DNA of 5,154 nucleotides from SAR324 cluster bacterium (lineage in GTDB: Bacteria > SAR324 > NAC60-12). A program made the position numbers and the translations under genes. Position 1 is the first letter of the stretch, and each line of letters starts with the position of its first letter. The notes under the pieces were generated by a model. That model had not been told where the DNA came from, made no database searches, and was given only the letters and a program-made list of their open reading frames with translations. The stretch lies in NCBI GenBank assembly GCA_028822475.1, contig JAPKDT010000153.1:1-5154 (forward strand), read 5' to 3'. Shown here piece after piece: positions 1 through 5,154 of the stretch.

Positions 1-16
1 GAGTTTTTGCAGAAGA

Positions 17-25
17 TTATCCACA
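17..25 (+). promoter_or_regulatory. Perfect DnaA-box consensus match
   Basis: TTATCCACA on the plus strand is identical to the strong E. coli DnaA-box consensus. It lies in the non-coding stretch after the 408-residue gene. Next to it, CTGAAT occurs twice (38-43 and 47-52) in a 9-base period. No second box was seen in the window, so this is not evidence of an origin by itself. It may be a chance match or an isolated DnaA regulatory site. Confidence 0.25.
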
Positions 26-66
26 GGAAAGTATTGTCTGAATAAGCTGAATTTTACTGTTTGATC

Positions 67-1293
67 TTATTGAATGTCATTTGGGTTGAGCTGATTCAAC
101 GAACTTTCCAAACGTTTTTGCAGAGGAACAAAACTTTCATCTATTGTCACGGCAGCATCCACAGTCTCTTTTCCTAACTTGACCAAATTCGTTACACCTT
201 CTTTGGTAAAGCGCATCAGATCACGGTGAATAAATCCGTAATGAGTAACATTTCCGAACTCCGTCAGTACAGGTAGATCAGCTTTTTTTGGAGTTGTTTT
301 TGAAGTAAGTTTCAATGCTTTACGATAAGCAACTATCGCAAGATTGTAAACATTAGCCATGTTTTCCCGGGAAGTGGCGTCACCACTTTCTATCCGCAGC
401 AGTTCATATTTTAAGATCTGCATTTGAATACGGCCCTCCATCACAAGCGGATAAGTTAGCTTATTGTCAATACGACCCAACTGCTTTGCCAGGTCTAGTC
501 CAGCACCCTGTAGTAAAGGTATCTGTTTCAGCATTTCAATTGCTTGTACCGCTTTGCCGATAATCATATTCTGCTTGTTTGGATTTGCTTTTTCTGCACT
601 ACCACCAAAAAAAGAACTGGATGCTTTACCCTCAGCAGTTAATTCCTCAATTTCTTCATGAGAAAGGGTAGAATTCATTTTTGTTTGTATACTCTGAATT
701 ACAGGTTCACAATTTTCAACCAGCGATTCTGCAATTCGAATTTCAGTTTGTACCGACTCTCCGTCTTTCACATGAGTATCTTCTGCATCTGCATCATTGA
801 CATCAATCATGCTCATATTCACATTTTTCAGTGCAGTTGACTTGATGGCCATCATGTTTTGTTTGTGAATATTACCCAGCCTCTCCAAGTAAGAACGGTA
901 GGAATGCACTACGATCTGTAGAATCGTCGGTGTGATGTCACCAAGATAAATTGGAATTGCAGCCTGTAACATCAGGTTCAGCTGTGAACTCAAACCATGG
1001 TCTTTTTTTGCTGCCATTACTGCGTTTACCAGGTGTAAACGTGTTTCGGCATTAGTCGGTTCTTTGTCTAACTGCTTAACATACTTTGCAACTTCTTTAT
1101 TGTCTGGAGCATCCTTCAGCAAGATACTTCCGTCTACATGCGGATTCTCATTTTTACTACCAAAAAACTTTTTTAACCCCTCTTTTTTATTATGATCTTT
1201 AATATCTTTAACTATTCCTCGCAGTTGTCCTTGAAAATTAATAAAATTGACATTCGGAGTTTTTGGATTTTCTTTATGTTCTTTGGCTGCCAT
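67..1293 (-). CDS. Uncharacterised helical protein with TPR-like segments, downstream of the cyclase-like gene
   Basis: I do not recognise this 408-residue protein. It looks soluble and mostly alpha-helical, with no signal peptide, membrane segment or enzyme motif. Visible regions are a lysine- and asparagine-rich, probably disordered N-terminus (1-50); a TPR-like helical stretch (about 66-140, with the typical 'EPTNAETRLHL' turn-helix pattern at 78-88); an acidic stretch (162-180); a helix (about 183-220); a Ser/Gly/Ala-rich linker (222-240); a long helical region (241-332) ending in a second TPR-like helix (ANVYNLAIVAYRKAL, 313-327); and a C-terminal region of helices (352-403). The short pattern FFG-S-x-NP occurs twice, at 43-51 and 228-238. 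The ATG start has a weak TGAG ribosome-site match 6 nt upstream. The gene follows the cyclase-like gene after 116 bp on the same strand, so a shared transcript and related role are plausible. A scaffold or regulator role is inference from fold type and position only. Confidence 0.85.
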   Translation of the reverse strand: MAAKEHKENPKTPNVNFINFQGQLRGIVKDIKDHNKKEGLKKFFGSKNENPHVDGSILLKDAPDNKEVAKYVKQLDKEPTNAETRLHLVNAVMAAKKDHGLSSQLNLMLQAAIPIYLGDITPTILQIVVHSYRSYLERLGNIHKQNMMAIKSTALKNVNMSMIDVNDADAEDTHVKDGESVQTEIRIAESLVENCEPVIQSIQTKMNSTLSHEEIEELTAEGKASSSFFGGSAEKANPNKQNMIIGKAVQAIEMLKQIPLLQGAGLDLAKQLGRIDNKLTYPLVMEGRIQMQILKYELLRIESGDATSRENMANVYNLAIVAYRKALKLTSKTTPKKADLPVLTEFGNVTHYGFIHRDLMRFTKEGVTNLVKLGKETVDAAVTIDESFVPLQKRLESSLNQLNPNDIQ

Positions 1294-1328
1294 ATTTAGC
1301 TCAGTGGCTTGGTTATAAATAGATGTAA

Positions 1329-1340
1329 ATCAGTGCTGAT
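1329..1340. repeat. Small inverted repeat next to the possible promoter start
   Basis: ATCAG-TG-CTGAT is a perfect 5-bp inverted repeat with a 2-base centre, placed just downstream of the predicted transcription start of the candidate promoter. It is the right size and place for an operator half-site pair, but short enough to be chance. It does not match the CRP consensus (TGTGA-N6-TCACA). No U-run follows it, so it is not a terminator. Confidence 0.2.
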
Positions 1341-1376
1341 GATTATTATTATATGGAGAAGGCGGACAAATAGGAA
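1341..1376 (-). promoter_or_regulatory. Possible sigma70-type promoter in the spacer before the 408-residue gene
   Basis: On the minus strand a perfect TATAAT occurs at 1353-1348. Seventeen bases upstream is TTCCTA (1376-1371), which matches only three of six positions of the TTGACA consensus. Transcription would begin near 1341 and give a leader of about 48 nt before the ATG at 1293. The spacer is AT-rich, so a TATAAT can occur by chance. If real, it would allow the downstream gene to be expressed separately from the cyclase-like gene. Confidence 0.3.
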
Positions 1377-1409
1377 CTGTTTTCTAACTGCATATTTGAT
1401 TTCTGAATT

Positions 1410-4400
1410 TTACGTCTGCTCTGACTCGCCGTGCATAGATGCTTTGCCGATTTGATCAAATGTTTGGCTCAAATGAAAAGGTTGTAAATGTTCACGTGTA
1501 CCTATTGAATTATGAGGCCAGAGAGTATTGGCAATACCATTAAGGTAATTCTGCTGAAATTTTGCTGTAATAGGTAATTTGTAATTTGCGCCGTTGACCC
1601 AAATATGCAGCCGGGGAAGAATTGAGGTACGTAGAGGAATTTTTATGGCAGATAAATGCCTCATGAACAAAAGTCTACACTGCTGACTGTTGAGCCGCAT
1701 AAAAAATTCTGCAAGAGCTGTGTCTCCACCAATTCTTAATTTTGGCGGTACCTTCTTGATGGCAATTTTATGTATATCAAAGTTGATCACAAATTGCTCA
1801 CCCAGATTATCACGCACAATAAGTGAAAGGGTATTAAGCTTGTTGACGTGACAGATCATGAAAATATCACGGATGTAATGTATGTCTGCCATTAACTCAC
1901 GCGATGAAACGTTGAAAGGCTTGAATATTTTTTTAATTTCAGTAGCCAACACAAATAATGCTCCACCTGAAACAGGATTCATTGCAATATCACTATGAAC
2001 TTGTGCAGCAGGTTTTTCAAAGGTAGAAAGATGTTTTCCACCAAAACCAACATATCCGCTAAAAGTACAGCGGGCAAGACCTTCTACCAAGTTTGACTCG
2101 AACATCGGCATCTCTTTTTCTGCTGCATTTCCTCCACCAGCTTCTTTGTTGCTCAGCATTGAGCTGAATTGCCACTTTGCGCTTTTACGGATAAACTCAA
2201 CTTTTATCCTGGAACGCGGGATACTCAAACTCTTTGAAATCGGCAAAGGAACCTGAAAGGGTTTTCTTTCAAAGTTACGCTCGAAATGGAATTTAAAAAT
2301 CACATTTTCCAATGTATTTCCGGCAATTTTCACCTTTGCGTTTGTGATTGTTTTGCGGACCCAGCTTTCTTCCATTTTTACACTGAACTGAGCAAAATAA
2401 TCAACAATGTCTCCCTGCACGCTTTTTAGTTTTTGTAATTCTTCATAGACAATCTTGGCCTGCATTTGCTCAATTTTATTGAGTGGAACTTTATTTTTAA
2501 GTTTTACCAAAACTTTTCTGTCTTCTATGGAAACACGTTGATTAACAACGTCTAGCAACGGACTGAGAAATTCTGTTGTTTTTTCTTTTTCAAAACCGTT
2601 CTCGCTCAAGCGTGCCAGTTGGTTGGATATTTTCGTTAGCGAACGTGTGTGTCCTATTTTGCAAAGTTTTTTTTCTACACGAGTCATCGACTCAAGAAAA
2701 AGTTTCTTGAGCATTTTTTCAACTTTGTTACCCGCATCGTCACGACCCTCCGAAAAGCGAATCAGTTCACGCCGGTCTTCAGGAACAGAAAAGAAAATAT
2801 TATAGAAATCAACTAATGCTCTACTGCGCCAGCTGACATTCTCATCTTGAAAGAATGGTTTTCCTTCATCTCCAAAATTAATAACATCAGAAATACGCAT
2901 ATGCTGCGAGAAGCAAAAAACAATATTATTTTGAGTCTCAGAAAGTGTATTGAGTTCAAAATCTGGTTCTTCCTCTTCCTCCTGTTCGTAGCTTTCGAAT
3001 CGGATCAACATCTCAGTAAATTTCAACCACCACGGATCAAGCTGCAGTGCGGGATAATCTTCTTCCATCTTTATGATCGCGTCAATCAACGGACCTTTAC
3101 GCTTTTCCTTGATAAAGTTTCTACCTTCCGGATTCCATAAGAGCCGGGTGAGACTTGTTGGTAAATCGTTCTCCTTGTCAATGCAGACAATCATCTCCAG
3201 CCACCAGCAGTTTAGTAATGCTTTAGGAAGATTACGGTGACTGATTTTCTCACTTTCACGTAAAAATATAGGCAGTGCGTGTCCGAGGAACATCTCACGT
3301 GGGATTATAATTTCCCCCCAGTTCGGTAGTTTACCAAGAACAAATGACTCTGTTTCTTGTTCCAGAATGGGACTCTTTTCTGCCATAATATTTTCTTTCT
3401 CACCTTCGCTTACAGGATCAACAGCTTTCCCCTTTAATTCATACTCTGCAACAAGATTTTGCTTGAGGGTCCACTCCTCTTCTGGAAAAACACCAATTGA
3501 AGAAAGAATTTTAAAACTCTTAGGCAAGTCAAAAGGCATCGGCGTGATCCCGCAGATCATGGCAGCAGGATTTAGCAGAAAATCGTTAAGCATCAACGAA
3601 TAAGCCATACTACCTTCAGGAGAAACTAAAAAAGGGGTATGATGACCGTTGCGTTGTTTACGTAAAATATTGGTGAAAAAATATATTTCTGTGGTTGGAT
3701 ATTTTTTCGTAAGATAAGCCGTGGCCTGCTGTATTTTGAGATGTAATGGATATTCAATATCAGCTTCAACGTCCTTAGCTTGACTGTCCGAAAAAATTTC
3801 AATCAGCTTGACCATTCTGGAACTGTAGCCGACTTCCTGTCTTGACATAATCTGTTTTTCCAAACCTTCGTCTAGTTTAAAACTTTCAGTACTGAAGTGC
3901 TGTCTCAGCACTTTTATTGCTTCTGTAACATTTGCACGTGAAGTATAAGCAACCTTGTTGGAGAGGTGCTCAAAAAACTCGTTCAGCAGCAGAGACAACT
4001 GAGAATTATGTGTCAAACTTTTTAAATAACAATCGACTTGTTTTTCTTCAGGAACAGTATCCGGCGACATGTTGTTGCTGACCGCATAGCGCCATAAAAC
4101 CTGACGTGCACCCGCATCATCCAGAAAAGTATGGCGATAAAACTGGACTAACCATTTCAAAATTATGTCCTTATTAAAATTCTTCAGCGAAAATGGGAAT
4201 CCTTTTTGTTGAAGATCTCCGGCACTATTTTTTATAAATGAGAAAAAATTATTAAGTGGAGACAGTAAATCTTCACAATCAGGAAAAGCATTTAAAGTCG
4301 TGATGACTGCCTTCTGAAAAATATTTCTTTGCTCTTCTGCAGGACAATTTTGTAAATGAACTTGAATTAATTTTCTTAACTCCTTGCGGAAACTACTGGC

Positions 4401-5045
4401 AAAGATAGTATCTATCGCACCCTGTTCATCTTCGTTGAGACCTTTACTGGATCTTTCTTTCAAAGTCTCAATTGCAGAATTATGTAATTCGATACGTTCT
4501 TTTGCTGTTAATGAAGTGCGGAAGTAATTATCATAAAAAGACTCAATAACATTTGCAATCATTGCCACCAAAAAATCCGCGTCATTCCAGCTGAATTGAA
4601 ATTCGGGATTTGTGTTGATGATAACCTGCGCATCCATGTCTGAATCTGGTTTGTGTCCGATTCCACCCAAACTACCGATGGTTGTGAGAGCCTTAATCAT
4701 CTTGCCTGAATCTTGTTTAAAATGACTGACGAGGTCTTTACCTGCAAATTCCTGCTCCAGATGAGCATCCATTCCGGCCTCGCCTTTGATTGCATGTGAG
4801 GGTAAAAATCTTTCGATTCCTGCTATGCCGTGTATTGCATTTTTTTGAAAAACATCAAATGCAATACTGCGCATTACAGGTTTGCCATCATCATTATACT
4901 TGCCTGTCTTTTCATATACTTCCAATGGTGGTGAATCCTCAGGATTAATATCAAAGATGAGCAGACCTTCAAACATGGTTCGATGCATTTCTTCATCTGA
5001 AAGCTGCATCAGACTTTCTAATCGTAAGCGGTTTATCCGACCCAT
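1410..5045 (-). CDS. Class I adenylate cyclase-like protein (divergent, enlarged)
   Basis: Family members convert ATP to cAMP and pyrophosphate in the cytoplasm. Residues 124-141 (GSLGGIGHKPDSDMDAQV) match the E. coli CyaA GS...SDLDIWV motif with identical spacing. S125, S135, D136 and D138 align with S103, S113, D114 and D116, while W118 is Q140. Colinear similarity continues: INRLR near the N-terminus, TEIYFF (452-457), LMLNDF (484-489), PKALLN with E617 (607-617), LDPWW (669-673), VSWR (737-740), and helices to about 820. Between the signature and TEIYFF there are some 250-290 extra, mostly helical residues. An acidic linker lies at 538-567 and a glutamate run at 687-693. Residues 840-1211 are unrecognised, with a glycine-rich turn at 969-972. 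I see no signal peptide or membrane segment. At 1,211 residues it is far longer than E. coli CyaA (848). The start is uncertain: the AAAGGGA ribosome-site-like stretch is weak and the frame stays open upstream. The family call is firm; the cyclase activity is inferred. No gene symbol is given because the protein is so divergent. Confidence 0.82.
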   Translation of the reverse strand: MGRINRLRLESLMQLSDEEMHRTMFEGLLIFDINPEDSPPLEVYEKTGKYNDDGKPVMRSIAFDVFQKNAIHGIAGIERFLPSHAIKGEAGMDAHLEQEFAGKDLVSHFKQDSGKMIKALTTIGSLGGIGHKPDSDMDAQVIINTNPEFQFSWNDADFLVAMIANVIESFYDNYFRTSLTAKERIELHNSAIETLKERSSKGLNEDEQGAIDTIFASSFRKELRKLIQVHLQNCPAEEQRNIFQKAVITTLNAFPDCEDLLSPLNNFFSFIKNSAGDLQQKGFPFSLKNFNKDIILKWLVQFYRHTFLDDAGARQVLWRYAVSNNMSPDTVPEEKQVDCYLKSLTHNSQLSLLLNEFFEHLSNKVAYTSRANVTEAIKVLRQHFSTESFKLDEGLEKQIMSRQEVGYSSRMVKLIEIFSDSQAKDVEADIEYPLHLKIQQATAYLTKKYPTTEIYFFTNILRKQRNGHHTPFLVSPEGSMAYSLMLNDFLLNPAAMICGITPMPFDLPKSFKILSSIGVFPEEEWTLKQNLVAEYELKGKAVDPVSEGEKENIMAEKSPILEQETESFVLGKLPNWGEIIIPREMFLGHALPIFLRESEKISHRNLPKALLNCWWLEMIVCIDKENDLPTSLTRLLWNPEGRNFIKEKRKGPLIDAIIKMEEDYPALQLDPWWLKFTEMLIRFESYEQEEEEEPDFELNTLSETQNNIVFCFSQHMRISDVINFGDEGKPFFQDENVSWRSRALVDFYNIFFSVPEDRRELIRFSEGRDDAGNKVEKMLKKLFLESMTRVEKKLCKIGHTRSLTKISNQLARLSENGFEKEKTTEFLSPLLDVVNQRVSIEDRKVLVKLKNKVPLNKIEQMQAKIVYEELQKLKSVQGDIVDYFAQFSVKMEESWVRKTITNAKVKIAGNTLENVIFKFHFERNFERKPFQVPLPISKSLSIPRSRIKVEFIRKSAKWQFSSMLSNKEAGGGNAAEKEMPMFESNLVEGLARCTFSGYVGFGGKHLSTFEKPAAQVHSDIAMNPVSGGALFVLATEIKKIFKPFNVSSRELMADIHYIRDIFMICHVNKLNTLSLIVRDNLGEQFVINFDIHKIAIKKVPPKLRIGGDTALAEFFMRLNSQQCRLLFMRHLSAIKIPLRTSILPRLHIWVNGANYKLPITAKFQQNYLNGIANTLWPHNSIGTREHLQPFHLSQTFDQIGKASMHGESEQT

Positions 5046-5154
5046 TTCATTAAATTCCCTTTGTGCATATTCTTTCCAATTATTTAGCTGTTCTGCGTGA
5101 TAGGAGCCACGGAGGGAATCACTGATTTTGGTTGTGTTGAGGGATTGTAGTAAT
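5046..5154 (-). other. Open reading frame continuous with the cyclase-like gene, possible true N-terminal coding
   Basis: Reading upstream from the ATG at 5045, all 36 in-frame codons to the window edge are sense codons. None is ATG, GTG or TTG, so if translation starts earlier it does so outside the window. The last of these residues (NWKEYAQREFNE) join MGRINRLRLESLM to make one helix resembling the first helix of E. coli CyaA, which has about 14 residues before its matching INQLR; the ATG at 5045 leaves only three. This favours an upstream start. Against it, an AAAGGGA stretch lies 10 nt before the ATG at 5045, and 36 open codons can arise by chance. Confidence 0.5.
5056..5062 (-). promoter_or_regulatory. 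Weak ribosome-binding-site candidate for the ATG at 5045
   Basis: The minus strand reads AAAGGGA here, a partial Shine-Dalgarno match with 10 nt to the ATG at 5045-5043. The spacing is slightly long and the match imperfect. It is the only local sequence supporting that start, and a start upstream of the window is a real alternative. Confidence 0.3.

Noticed and set aside
47..57. The 11-mer ctgaattttac occurs at 47-57 and again at 1403-1413, near the ends of both genes
   Set aside because: A few identical 11-mers are expected by chance in a 5-kb AT-rich window, and the two copies sit differently relative to the stop codons.
85..100. Inverted repeat GTTGA-N6-TCAAC near the end of the 408-residue gene, as a terminator
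   Set aside because: The stem is only 5 bp and AT-rich, lies within coding sequence before the stop codon, and has no following U-run on the transcribed strand.
464..840. Two adjacent short plus-strand open frames, the first with a signal-peptide-like hydrophobic stretch
   Set aside because: Both lie fully inside the 408-residue gene on the opposite strand, have low-complexity composition typical of antisense frames, and show no supporting ribosome site or family resemblance.
1349..1393. A 14-codon minus-strand open frame in the spacer, as a possible leader peptide
   Set aside because: It has no ribosome-binding site, no run of a regulatory amino acid, and no terminator/antiterminator hairpins around it.
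2847..3140. Plus-strand open frame encoding a hydrophobic, membrane-like segment (WFFLFLLFV)
   Set aside because: It is the reverse complement of the glutamate-rich stretch of the cyclase-like protein: GAA/GAG codons read as TTC/CTC on the other strand. It lies wholly inside a well-supported gene.

Overview
The window is AT-rich (about 40% G+C by spot counts of a few lines) bacterial DNA. Almost all of it is filled by two long genes on the minus strand. No RNA gene, mobile element, CRISPR array or long repeat was found. The larger protein belongs to the class I (enterobacterial-type) adenylate cyclase family, which is best known from Gammaproteobacteria. This copy is so divergent and enlarged that it suggests a non-enteric lineage. 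I cannot name the organism.

Layout in the direction of transcription, from high to low coordinates: (1) 5154-5046 is an open frame continuous with the first gene, so that gene may begin outside the window. (2) 5045-1410 is a 1,211-residue class I adenylate cyclase-like protein. It has an intact Pol-beta-type nucleotidyltransferase signature, a helical insertion of roughly 250-290 residues inside the catalytic fold, and a C-terminal part of about 380 residues that I do not recognise. (3) 1409-1294 is a 116-bp spacer with no evident terminator, a possible internal promoter and a small palindrome. (4) 1293-67 is a 408-residue soluble, mostly helical protein of unknown function with TPR-like segments. 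(5) 66-1 is non-coding or the edge of a further gene, and holds a perfect match to the DnaA-box consensus.

The two genes share a strand and lie close together, so they are probably co-transcribed. The natural hypothesis is a nucleotide second-messenger (cAMP or a related product) enzyme with a helical partner or scaffold protein. The cyclase keeps the two metal-binding aspartates, but several polar positions of the E. coli enzyme are changed. These include the tryptophan of the signature motif, which is glutamine here. Whether it makes cAMP, makes another product or is inactive is therefore open. The E. coli CyaA comparisons were made by eye from memory of that protein, not by a computed alignment.
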